Shown here piece after piece: positions 1 to 9,531 of a stretch of 37,007 bases of DNA. Positions within the stretch are counted from its first letter, which is position 1, and each line of letters opens with the position of its first letter. The position numbers and the translations under genes are program-made. The notes below the pieces were generated by a model. It had not been told where the DNA came from, made no database searches, and was given only the letters and a program-made list of their open reading frames with translations. Source of the DNA: Gamarada debralockiae (lineage: Eukaryota; Ascomycota; Leotiomycetes; Helotiales; Hyphodiscaceae); assembly GCA_002803225.1 (NCBI GenBank), contig NXFV01000827.1, positions 1 to 37,007 of the forward strand. Direction: 5' to 3'.

Positions 1-470
1 GCCTGTACCGATAGCTTGCTGTCTGTACCAATAACTTGTTACCTGTCCCTAGATATCACCGTACCTTCTAGACCTATCAACAGTATGCTTATAGAGAGGT
101 TGTACTGTAGCTACAGAACCACTGCTGCCTTAGAAATCTGTCGTGGATTTTGGGGATGGCTGTGCGCCCTGCTGAGTCAGCTAGTATTTGGGCCCAGATA
201 CCAGCCGCCTCATGGTTAGGTACTGTTTTATGTTAGTCCAGGACCATTGGCTTGTGGAGAGGAGGTCCTACCTATCAGATTTAGGGACCTTGGCCGCAGT
301 ATCTGCTTGTTTGAAGGAAGATTTGCGTTCGTCACCAAGTGTCAGACAATTCCTGGAAAAACTAAGGACATCTTACAATTTTTGCCATGGCGGGCTGGTC
401 ATCTGTTAGCTCTGTATCTCGCCTATGTCAAGAGATTCTCAGAATCTCTTGTCTTTGTCATGATGAGGCT
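1..470. other. Gene-poor left edge with short degenerate repeats
   Basis: No gene can be supported here. The first about 42 bases contain two imperfect copies of a 20-nt unit starting CTGTACC (3-22 and 23-42), which differ mainly by G/A and C/T transitions. Several short overlapping frames are open but none shows a recognisable domain or a convincing splice pattern. The stretch probably belongs to the same decayed mobile DNA as the next feature. Confidence 0.4.
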
Positions 471-475
471 GGGCC

Positions 476-754
476 ATGGACGTCGCTCATGCTAGTAGGT
501 TGCCCGACCGCAGAGACAAGCAGCTGCAGCGTACATCGGAGATCGTCAGTTTGATGATAAAGAAGGCAGTCGATGGGTTGAGCTGTCTGTACGATGATAC
601 TCCATACTTGCTACGGACGGCGAACTCGACTGAGAAGGTTGAGACCCGACCCATGGTGCGGCTGCAGAACGAGGAGAGTTTGGACCGGTATATTGCATAT
701 ATCCGGCGATTTGCGTGCTATCTGTACGTAGCGCAGAAAGAGCGGGAGGGTTAG
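476..754 (+). pseudogene. Fragment resembling a fungal helicase-type mobile-element protein (DUF3505/OrsD-like)
   Basis: A 92-codon frame reads through a segment with a YDDTPYLLR stretch followed by ESLDRYIAYIRRFACYL. The spacing of an acidic stretch, a Pro-Tyr pair and a Tyr/Trp/Arg-rich helix recalls the N-terminal part of large RecQ-like fungal proteins of the DUF3505/OrsD type, which are often linked to mobile or subtelomeric DNA. That link is from memory of the family pattern and is weak. There is no Kozak context, no neighbouring helicase domain, and the frame stops abruptly, so at best this is a relic. It could also be a chance open frame. Confidence 0.25.
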
Positions 755-1857
755 GCTCGTCCCAACACCAGATACATAGTAGTTGGAGCAACGCGTGCAG
801 GAAGAGACAGGAGGAGCAAATGAAGATCAAAAGGGCGCTAGCAGACCGACCATTCAGCATAATCGTGACATCTTTGTAGGAATAAGTCGGATTTTTCGGG
901 ATAGGGATTGACTTATATAGCCAGGGAGCGATGGTGTTGATAACTAGCCCCAAGTATCGTGCAATACTTTGATAATGTGTTAGTGTTCTTCGGTCCGAAA
1001 CTTAGACGGCACTCACAACAAGATTATAAAGCTCCATTTTGGCTGGGTAAACAGCCTGAAATACCAATACTGTATCAAACCTGGACAATACCTCCGAAAC
1101 CGGTAGACCACATGATCAAGAAGCCAGCTAGAACCAGAGCAAAGGTTGGGCTCTCGTTCGAAAGGTGTTATTCAGGGAGGGGAGGGCTCATATATATAAT
1201 GGGATGAGAGACCCAACACACACGGGAAGCCATATACGGCACCCACGCGACCTGCAGTCTTCTAAAAGCAGAAAATTGATTAGGGATGGCACAGTGCCTG
1301 CCTATATATTCATCATCAACGTGCGTTCCTCCGTGGCCGAGAATTTTACCAAACAGAACCCAGAGAAACGAGGCACAATCCATATTTACAGTCTGGCAGA
1401 CTTTCGTGAGACTAAAAACACTATTTCTATTGGAGAACGGCTCAAATTAGACCCTTCTGGATGTTTTCATCCTGCTAGAAATAACCATTCAAAGCTTCTG
1501 TCGACCCTGCGTCGTTGACATCACGCTCGAAGTCCTCGCCTGCTTCAATTGCAAATTCCAGATGAGACAGAGTCACCTGAGCTCCCTCCCGAAGAGCTAA
1601 GGCATGGGCCGTGGAGGTGAGATTTTTAATCTGAAAGTGGCACGAAGGTGAGCATTCTATTCCTGAGGGCAAGCAATAAGGTGAGCTTACCTGGCGACCA
1701 TTCAACGGCTTCTGCACCAGAAATTCAAGGCCACTGTTACTATATACTAGCGGGCCTTGAGGTGTTGTAGCCTTCCCCAGGAAGTACGTACGGCGAATAC
1801 ATTATTCTCAAGATGCAAGAGTATTGCTTGATAGTGAGGCTAAAGTCGTAACCCACC
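755..1857. other. Non-coding or decayed stretch, about 1.1 kb
   Basis: Short frames occur on both strands, but none looks like a conserved protein. A TATATATAA run lies near 1190-1200. The right part (about 1500-1857) is downstream of the minus-strand transcription factor gene and probably contains its 3' untranslated region. I see no tRNA, no inverted repeat of note and no recognisable transposon terminus. Confidence 0.35.
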
Positions 1858-3916
1858 TCACTCACCGCGAAGTCCTGTTGCTCGAAATTCCGCACATCTC
1901 TTTGAGCTCAGCTCCTGAATTCTCCCAACAAATTCTTCCAATGATCGTATGCTCTTACTTCCTATTCCAGGCACCTCATCAACATGAACATGCTTCTCTG
2001 CAGCGTTTTTAGCCACCTCTGCTTCTTTCTGTAAAGCTCTGAGGGACTCTGCCATCTTCGCCACATCTTGAGCCCTTGAGGTATTGTTGAGGAAATTTAG
2101 CAAGGTGAACACAGGTTCCACCAGCTCTAAATCTTTTAGCTCATGTTGTGTAGTTGTTGGACCAGAAATAGCATGTGTCAGCATGAGAGTGCAAGCTGAT
2201 ATGATGATATCTAGAAGGAGCCAAACGTGAGCAAAGTCACCCTGCGGTAGTAGCTGGAGAAGCTGCATCGACTCTCGCGCCTCTACAAGACACAACGCAT
2301 CGAGATCGGCTGTGTGAGCTAGGCGACGCACAGTATCCAACGTGTGAAAATAGGTGAACTTCAAAATAACGCTATGTAGCAAGATGAAAAAGCTAGGCGC
2401 TTCATGTGTAGTATTGAATTTTTCGATGGGAAGCATGCATGGAATACTTTGCTTCCAGGCTTCTAGCGTAGTGACCAATTCTTTCGCGGTGCGCAATCGG
2501 TCGATCTCCGGGGATTTCTGGGCTCGTGTCGATAAGAGTTGCTTGTAGATTTGTCCTTGAATGATAGACATTCCAATATGATTATTATAGAAATTGACCT
2601 CGTTAAGACGGTCGTGGTGTAAATCGATGGTCTCGATAGGTAGGTCGACATCCATATCGTCGTCGTCTTGAGCTGGAGGATTATGTGTACGTATGCTGAT
2701 ATCCTTATCATAGATATACACAAGCCAGAAGACACGCTTTCTCTGTTCCATCTCAGCAGCGGCGATCCCAAGTTGGTGGCCCCGCCGATGGAGCTTCATG
2801 CCCTGTGCAAGTTTTACTGCTATCGATATCAGAATCGAGCCTGGCTCTGGATTCGGCGTCCCTTGCAGCAGGATAGCCATGCCAAGCAGTGCTTGCACAG
2901 CCATGAGCTCGTTTGTGAGCATTGAGAGCTCTCCTACTAAAGCCAAAGCGTTTTGAAGATAGCCACAGGCGTGAACGTCTTCTGTTTTGCTGTTCCCAGT
3001 CTTCATAGCGCGGAAGCGATGCGCGAGGGCGAAAGCTACGTTTAGGCATGCCCGCCAGGCCGGGGTATCGTGATTGTTATTTTCATAGCTCGACTCGAAG
3101 GCTTTCTGGAAAGTTGCAGCGTCGAAGATAGGAAACGCCGAGTTGAAGCTTGAGAAGGTTTCTTGAATCAGAAGTTGGGCTTCATCCCGTCCTGGGAGTG
3201 ACTTGATTTCTCGGCTGAGGGTTACTGGAGAGGCTCCTGTGAGTGACCAATCTAAAGGTCTGTGATGTAAAACGGCGGCCGAGGGTAAGTGTGCTGGAAC
3301 TGGTCAGTTTGAATGTCCCAAAGAGAGTGGTAGGAGTAGAGGCTGTACGTTCGTGAGGCGAGACTGAAATATGCTGCTCAGCGCTTGAGGCCAAGCCAGA
3401 AAGGCTCCCAATAGAGGTCCTCCGTTTACGCTTCCGTATGCGCTGCGATTCTGGTGACGCTCTGCGTGGGTGAGTTCCAATATAGTCACTGGGTAGATCC
3501 GCGTCGGACTGTTCTCCTTCCACGTCGCTTGCAGCGGGCCGACTCCTCAATTCGCTCTGCAGCATAGCTTCCATCCTCTTCAGTCTCTCCTCAAGCTTTT
3601 CCACATGCTTGTATCTATCACTACTTAGTCTTGCTGCTTCACGTGATTGCGGATTCAATGCGTACCCTGGTGGTCTCCTCGGGCCCTTCTTCGCCTTGAT
3701 TGGGCTGAAGGTGCAGGGGATATTGGACTTTATACATTGGGTACAACTATCTCGGGATATATCACAACGTATCTTCTTCTTTTTGCATGTATCGCATGCC
3801 TGTAAGATTGTCAGTATTGAGCTATACGTAGGAGGGATAGGTGCCGAGACCCTGGTGACCATGACCGCCCTCTCTAATCTAGTCTGGTCCTCCGGCAACG
3901 TAGCTAGATGCGCCAT
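1858..3916 (-). CDS. Zn2Cys6 fungal-specific transcription factor
   Basis: This is a DNA-binding regulator of the Gal4-type class, acting in the nucleus. The proposed exons are 3916-3851, 3799-3349 and 3293-1858, giving 650 residues. Exon 2 opens with the zinc cluster, C-x2-C-x6-C-x6-C-x2-C-x6-C, the canonical spacing. A basic linker and a probable coiled coil (VEKLEERLKRMEAMLQ) follow. Exon 3 carries the fungal_trans domain, with GIAAAEMEQRKRVFWLVYIYDKD as its recognisable core (shown here only as a guide). The second intron (3294-3348, 55 nt) has a GTACAG donor, a CTGAC branch site and a TTCCAG acceptor, and restores the frame. The first intron (3800-3850, 51 nt) is less sure: its donor is GTCTCG and it is in frame, so unspliced message also stays open. 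The target genes are unknown; the SDR and epimerase just upstream are obvious candidates. Confidence 0.85.
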
Positions 3917-4311
3917 GCTGCTACAAACAGTGATAGAACCTCATTTGCTTCAACTGGAGATCGACGTACATTAGACAATAGGCATTGACGCATGAGATCC
4001 GGCTTAGCGATATCTCTCACGAGTTCCTTAGCATTAATAGAACGCTTTGATTGTAATGATGGACAAGTTGAAGAGTTGGGAAATGAATTGGTAATCCAAA
4101 AGCTTGCGGCTTATCTGATCTTGTCTATCCCTCCAGCTTAGTCATAGTCTGACACATGATCTCCGTCTTGCCGAAAGGAAGGAAGCCTTAAAGCTCAACC
4201 ACCACAAGAACATTACTTCAATTCCTGCACCTGCATTTGATCTCTTTACGACACGTTGACAATCAGAAATAATGCGCCTCTTCCCAAGAATGTTCAGGTC
4301 CACTCTCCACC
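3917..4311. other. Intergenic region upstream of the transcription factor
   Basis: About 395 bases separate the start of the Zn2Cys6 gene from the stop codon of the SDR gene; both are on the minus strand. It must hold the SDR 3' end and the regulator promoter. I see no palindromic CGG site like those in the 5309-5514 region, and no open frame worth calling. Confidence 0.4.
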
Positions 4312-5118
4312 CTAGGCGGAGGGAAAGTGTTTGTATCCCACCCCTTTAACAAAAGTCTGCTGCCAAGGGCCCTGCGACTTCCCCTCCGCAAGATGCGTAT
4401 ACAACTCCCCATGAGCTGCTCCGTCAATTTTGTGGTAGGCAGGTGAGCCGTCGGCATTTCGTTCATCAGCATAATAGAATCTGTAAAGTTTCAGTCAGAC
4501 TACATCATAAGCAAAGGGTGGTTTACATACTTGTATCCTCGATCTTTGTACGCTATGGCTGCAGACTGGATGATGTGCGCTGTCGCTGATTTTCCAACCC
4601 CCGAATTCAATAGCGATGCAATAGTCGTGGTGTTTAATATATTTCCGGTAAAAATGAATGTCTTAGACGCTGTGGGAGAGAGTTGTGCGAAGCCCAAGGC
4701 GGCTTGTTGTGCTGCGACAAAAGCGCTGGTTGTGTTGATGTTTAGATCTCGAGTGAAGTTAGCCAAGGGAATGGTGAGGGGATCCTTCTCATCGTTTGGT
4801 GGAATGCCTGCACCAGCTGCTTGACCGTCAGTATAAATGTGGTATGAGTTTCAGATAGTGGAAGCTGCTCGTACCATTATAAACAACGACGCTTGGAAAA
4901 CCATGTGTATCTTTGAGCTTTGAAAATACTCCAATCACAGACTCTGGATCGGACAAGTCGATGGGGATATTGATCTGGGTGGCAGTACTTTCTTCCTCCT
5001 TTATCTTTCTAGATGCGCGAGCGACTATGTAGCCTTTTGCAGCAAAGGCCTCAGACACATGGTGCCCAACGTTAGGGCCGAAACCGAGAAGAAGCATGAC
5101 TGGGGATTTTGCTGCCAT
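4312..5118 (-). CDS. Atypical short-chain dehydrogenase/reductase
   Basis: Predicted NAD(P)-binding oxidoreductase of 232 residues; substrate unknown. Exons are 5118-4875, 4816-4531 and 4480-4312. The introns (4817-4874 and 4481-4530) have GTACGA and GTATGT donors, and the first has a clear CTGAC branch site. The N-terminus has a Rossmann dinucleotide loop, GFGPNVG (residues 12-18), and a YNAG segment follows where classical SDRs have NNAG. The classical Tyr-x3-Lys pair is not seen: the region reads SGVGKSATAHII, with serine in the tyrosine place. It may therefore not be a standard dehydrogenase. I chose the start at 5118 (MAAKSP) because it sits just before the Rossmann strand; an in-frame ATG nine codons upstream (5145) is possible. 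It is transcribed divergently from the epimerase-like gene at 5860. Confidence 0.82.
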
Positions 5119-5308
5119 GTTTGGATAGAGGTATTTGAGGTACACAAGGAATTCGAGATGAGATGATGATGTTTGAAAATTAAGTCCTATGTCAGTGGTC
5201 CTATATACACTTTTCTATCCAGAAAACATGCTGTGGCTTTGTCATTCTCAACGTGAGTTGTGTGGCTCTCGCCCCTCCTGAACTCTACTGTTGTCAGATC
5301 TAATCTTC

Positions 5309-5514
5309 CCGAACGGAGCCTTCGGACCCTCCGGTTCAATTCGAGCCTGGTGAGTAATTCATCGTTCCATCTGAGATTGCAAGATCGCGGAATCCCGCTA
5401 ACGAATTAATCAAGCGAATAAAAATCCTACGTTTTAGGCAGAGATCGACGAGATTGCGGGGAAGCAGGCAAGCCACAGAAACAATTCGGAGCGGAGATTT
5501 CGGATGCTCCGAAT
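5309..5514. promoter_or_regulatory. Cluster of palindromic CGG/CCG sites in a divergent promoter
   Basis: The region between the SDR start (5118) and the epimerase start (5860) contains four CGG-type arrangements. They are CCG-N2-CGG at 5309-5316, CGG-N5-CCG at 5323-5333, GCGG-N4-CCGC at 5387-5398, and a perfect 9-bp inverted repeat ATTCGGAGC/GCTCCGAAT (5484-5492 and 5506-5514) enclosing further CGG triplets. Inverted or everted CGG triplets are the known sites of Zn2Cys6 dimers, and such a regulator is encoded 1.2 kb away. That this protein binds here is inference. Confidence 0.5.
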
Positions 5515-5738
5515 GAATGGTGAAAAGCGCCAATCAAGTCAGTCAACGCCAACGATAAACTCAACGTAGGAACATCTTATGCCATTTAACTCAATGACCA
5601 ATGCGAAAATTACCAATGTGACCTTTCTTGATCTAGAAACATCCCCTTATGGTATCTATGAGTTGGTAAGAATCATGCTTTGCGATCATCCCCAGAGACA
5701 AGAGAACATTTGCCGCGGTCGTGGGACGAGAAAGAAAG

Positions 5739-5744
5739 TATAAG
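5739..5744 (+). promoter_or_regulatory. Possible TATA box of the epimerase-like gene
   Basis: TATAAG lies about 120 bases before the ATG at 5860. It is followed by a pyrimidine- and CA-rich leader, which fits a fungal 5' untranslated region. Confidence 0.3.
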
Positions 5745-5859
5745 TACAAGATGGTTTCTGCTATTCTGTTGTAATTCCCCTTACTGAATACACTCTACCT
5801 TACATTCACAACACCATTCCTCTCATCGCGCTACTCAGCAATTTCAAATCACCAGTACA

Positions 5860-7318
5860 ATGAGCTCAAATATTTTAATCACTGGCGCAGCTGGTTACGT
5901 GTACATCTCACCCAATTTCACCAACACATCAAAACGCTAACGACTTACAGCGGCGGCTCCATCATCGCCGACTTTCTATCCAGCAGTAGTCCAGTGCTCA
6001 AGAGAAGCCGTATCACCGCTGCAGTCCGATCCGATGAGCAAGCCAAGCTCCTATCAGAGGCGGGCATCAACGTGCTTCAGCTAGACCTCACAGACGAGAA
6101 GGCTGTCGTAGAGAGCCTCGTGAAACATAACAGTGAGTTGGTGATGTGTTTGAAGAGAAATTATCCGTAGCTGATGGGATTATAGTCAACATCGTGATCC
6201 ACACTGCCAGCTCCCTGGACCCAACCTTGGCACTTAATCTTCTTGCCGGGCTAGCTGAGCAGCAAAAGGCAAGCGGAAGTAAGGCTTACTTCATACATGT
6301 GAGTTATAGGTTCTTCACATGCAAAGCATGGGGTTCACATTGGTAGGGTACTAACCTCATCATAGACCTCGGGATTGAGTGCATTCTGTCCGAAGACCGG
6401 TTGGCCACAAGGCGTCATGAAAGATTCCGGTCCAATTTTCGAGACCGAGAAGCAATTGGCGGATTCTTTCTCTCTCCGGAAGGTAAGATCACCGCTTTCT
6501 CAAACGACATGCGCTGACTCTGACTTCCCAAAGACCGACGTTACCATCACTGAAACTGCCAAAGCACTGGGGATAACCAGCTTCATAGTCGTACCCTCCA
6601 CAGTTTGTAGGGACCCCTCCAAAAACTGCTCTCCGGATATCTCACCTAGACTAACCATTTCCCCTAGACGGCAAAGGCAAAGGGCAATGGAACCAACTCT
6701 CCGTGATATTCCCAATAGCTGTACAAGCCAGCATCAAACAGAAATCCGTCTCCAAATTCCCTGAGGATGGAGTAAGCAAACCTTCAAACGCTTCAACTCA
6801 AGACTAACTCTTTTGTAGAACATTGCAGGCGTACACATCTCCGACTTGACAGAACTATACGGACTGATCGTCAAGAAGATCCTTCAAGGATCCGGAGATA
6901 CCATTCCAAATGGAACGCATGGCCATTATTTCGCGATCGCCCACGAAATGGGATGGTGGGAGACACTGGGCCGTCTCGCGGCTGCAATGGAAGCTCGTGG
7001 GCTAGTGGCCAGCTCAGAGACACAGGTATGGACCAGCGACGAAGCAGCTGCTGAGGCAACAGGCGTGCCAGAGATCTTCGTTGAAATATTTTTCAACTCG
7101 AGGTAGGTACTCCTCGCTTAGCAGAGAGAGCCATGATGGCTGATCGAAATCTTAGCGCGAACATTATTGTGGACAATGCTTTCAAATTGGGGTGGAAGCC
7201 TACGTGGGATAAAGCTCGCTTCTTTGAGAATATTGATGATGAGGTAGTAAGTGTGCTGGAGCTTGGGAAGGCTAAGAGCAGTCTTATCGACTCTCTATTT
7301 TTGGCTGCTAAGAATTAA
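5860..7318 (+). CDS. NAD-dependent epimerase/dehydratase-like protein, eight exons
   Basis: Extended-SDR enzyme of 358 residues; substrate unknown. Exons: 5860-5900, 5951-6132, 6186-6298, 6366-6482, 6534-6606, 6668-6771, 6819-7102 and 7156-7318. All seven introns (47-67 nt) are GT...AG, most with CTAAC or CTGAT/CTGAC branch sites, and the summed exon length is divisible by three. The protein opens MSSNILITGAAGYVGG, a TGxxGxxG Rossmann motif. A strand reading VIHTAS corresponds to the usual beta-4 region, and FIHTSGLSAF and FIVVPSTVYGKG correspond to the middle of the epimerase fold. The expected Tyr-x3-Lys is not obvious in my reading. The gene is divergent from the SDR and shares the CGG-rich promoter with it, which suggests joint regulation. 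Introns occupy about a quarter of the gene. Confidence 0.85.
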
Positions 7319-7983
7319 ATGGGGAAGAGTAACTTCATAATACGGAGGATATACGAGAGGCCCGAGGTCTATAGATAGATAAATCGTGATGAAGGATACA
7401 AGCATAATGTTTCTTCGATATGAATCGTGATATCTACCTTCGAAGGCGTTCTAATAAAAAACCGGTAAATGGTCTATAACAACCCCCTCTCAGTATCCTT
7501 CGAAACGCTCTTTTTATACCGTATAGTCATTACTGCTCTCTACCTCTCGTTCAACTCATACAAGGTTCCAAGATGCCAGAGCGATCACGTGATACCACAT
7601 CCCTCGAAAAGGGGTGAACACTACCCCCCGCAACCGAGCAAGAACTTCACAAACCCATGAAAATTGTAATACCAATGCCTCTGTGCCCCGCTCGCTCATC
7701 CAAAGTTGCAAACAGTCACAACTTTCAAGTGATATCTCGCTTCTTTTAACTTCTTTGTTCCTATTGCACGAATGCATCCCAATCTCAATACAAACCCTCC
7801 GCTTGCACCAAATAATCTTTGTCTATTCCAAGCTGCAAGATGAAAAGAAATACATCGCTGGATTTAAAAATATCGATATCCTTCCTTCCTTCCGCAGACG
7901 AACATCTTCCTTGCCTATCCATCTACCTACCACCTCCCCTCCCAACTCTCAAATTCCTCGGAAGAGAGAAAGACACACCGAAA
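7319..7983. other. Intergenic region with an ATCACGTGAT palindrome
   Basis: This 665-base stretch holds the 3' end of the epimerase-like gene and the leader of the metallophosphoesterase gene. A perfect 10-bp palindrome, ATCACGTGAT (7584-7593), contains the E-box CACGTG, a site used by Pho4/Cbf1-type bHLH factors in other fungi. A CT- and CA-rich leader with CTTCCTTCC tracts precedes the ATG at 7984. The upstream in-frame ATG at 7819 is probably leader sequence. Confidence 0.4.
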
Positions 7984-8868
7984 ATGTCCTCCACCCAACT
8001 GAGCGGCGGTACTTTCTCCTCCTTCTTCAAATCCTTCTTCGCTCCCCAACGCTCCCCCCACACCCCCAACCTCCCTCCCCCAAAACCTCCCCTCGCCATC
8101 TGTGTCCCAGCCCGCTTCCAAGTAGAATCCGACTGGCACCTCGAGCACGACCTCACCCTTTCCGCCTACGCGATCTGGGAAAAATCCTTCCCCTTCTCCG
8201 GCGACTTCCTTTTGCTAGCCGGCGACTGCGGACACGTGAACCCCAACAATTTACCCAATTCCACCATCGCAGCCGATCACCGAACAGCCTACAAAGGCAT
8301 GCTCTCCCGCATCTCAAAAAATTCTAAGCACGTATTCCTAATCAGCGGGAACAATGAGCCGAAGACGCTACGCGGAGGTCCGAGGATTGCAGAAACGATG
8401 TTATCTTTAAAGAGTTTTGAGAGCGATATCCCGAATTTGACTGTGTTGGAAAAGCAGAGTGCTGATATAAGTGGGTTGGGATATGATAGTACGATTTTGG
8501 GGTGTACGCTTTGGAGTCGGTTGCGATCTGATGCGGCACCAGGAACCGGCGACGCAGGACAGGGGACTGGCGAGACGGATGCAGAGCATAATGCGAGGTT
8601 TGAGCACTCGCTTGCTTGGTTGAGGGCGGAGGTGAAGAGAGTAAGGAAGGAGAGACCGAGTCATCGGATTATTATTATGACGCATCATGCACCGACGATG
8701 AGGTGGAGTGCGCAGAATAATAGGCAGGATGGAGGGAGGGAATTTTATGGGGGGTCGACGGGATACTCGAGAAGCGCGCCTTCACCTGATTCACGAGCGC
8801 AGCAGCCGCGCCGGGACCGTAGTTCTGACCGGCTGGCCACGTCGCGACCACGATCTTATGTCCGTTGA
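7984..8868 (+). pseudogene. Truncated calcineurin-like metallophosphoesterase
   Basis: The first about 258 codons (7984 to about 8757) read as a single-exon fungal metallophosphoesterase. The motifs are SDWHLEH (in place of D-x-H), LLLAGDCGH (GD-x2-x), ISGNNEP (normally GNHE) and MTHHAPT (the later histidine motif). The metal-ligand histidine of the GNHE motif is asparagine here (residue 124). The homology ends just after the HHAPT motif, before the expected GH-x-H motif. The remaining codons to 8868 are antisense to an unrelated gene fragment. With a changed ligand and no C-terminal motif, activity is unlikely, although the promoter side and start are intact and transcription is possible. 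An N-terminal Pro-rich segment (residues 25-40) is unremarkable. Confidence 0.75.
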
Positions 8869-9022
8869 GCTCCCCTCCAATGTATATATAATCGTCGCCT
8901 CGGACTGTCTCGAAGTACCCGTCGTGTTTCTTGTCCAGCATGCCCAAGGCAGCCTCCGCCTCGATTGGTAGAACTGCCACCCAGGCGATAGTGTATTCGT
9001 CAAAGTCAAGTACCTTGCTCAT
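8675..9022 (-). pseudogene. 5' fragment of an NLR-type protein (nucleoside phosphorylase-like domain)
   Basis: The frame starts at 9022 (MSKVLDFDEY) and carries YTIAWVAVLPIEAEAALGML, then a Lys-His-Asp segment, IYIGGELNGHKIVVA and a Gly/Ala-rich helix ending in VKARFSSI at about 8762. This is the beginning of the purine/uridine phosphorylase-like domain that heads many fungal NLR and ankyrin-repeat proteins thought to act in self/non-self recognition. The rest of that domain, any NB-ARC or NACHT region and any repeats are absent. Past 8762 the frame runs antisense into the metallophosphoesterase gene and loses similarity. An ATG seven codons upstream (9043) is in frame; 9022 fits the family better. 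Confidence 0.7.
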
Positions 9023-9531
9023 TGTGCTTGAATGATAGCTCACGTCGATTGCTTGATGGCACGGTTGATGGGCGCTTGATGGTCGGCATCGAGCCTCGTC
9101 GAGACAAGAGGTGATTTGTGACCTTACACGAAAGTGTCAAATGAGGCTGTAATGTGGGGTCAGCCTTGAACACGTGTTTCCCAGATATACTTTGTAAAAT
9201 AATTGAGCTCTAGTTGGGCAATCGAAATGACGTTACATATCCTGATAGTACTGTTCAAGCTGGCAGCTATCTCTTCCTGCATCCTTTTGCTCGAAGACAT
9301 GACCGAGGCCGCGAAGTTTGCAAATACAGGAGGAATAAGGCTGACATGTCAGGGGAAGATGTAGCTTCCTTTTGCACAGGCCTGCAGTTGCAGCGTGCTC
9401 GGAAAGGAGAAGATATGGATGTGGTCACGCAAGTGATGGGGTCGTCTTGCGGGATAATGACGATTTGATTTGCGTAAGGGGCTGGACGACAATGTAAGTT
9501 ATGCTGGGATGCAGCCGAGCCGGTACTTGTG
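9023..9531. other. Former promoter side of the NLR fragment; no gene seen
   Basis: A perfect 10-bp palindrome, AACACGTGTT (9169-9178), with an E-box core lies about 150 bases upstream of the NLR fragment start and may be part of its old promoter. An 84-codon plus-strand frame at 9214-9468 has no recognisable domain. Confidence 0.35.

Noticed and set aside
546..953. 135-codon minus-strand frame
   Set aside because: Overlaps the plus-strand fragment at 476-754; no domain, Ser/Pro-rich text typical of an antisense frame.
7614..8327. 237-codon plus-strand frame in another phase of the metallophosphoesterase region
   Set aside because: Arg/Pro/Ser-rich low-complexity text created by reading the phosphoesterase gene out of frame.
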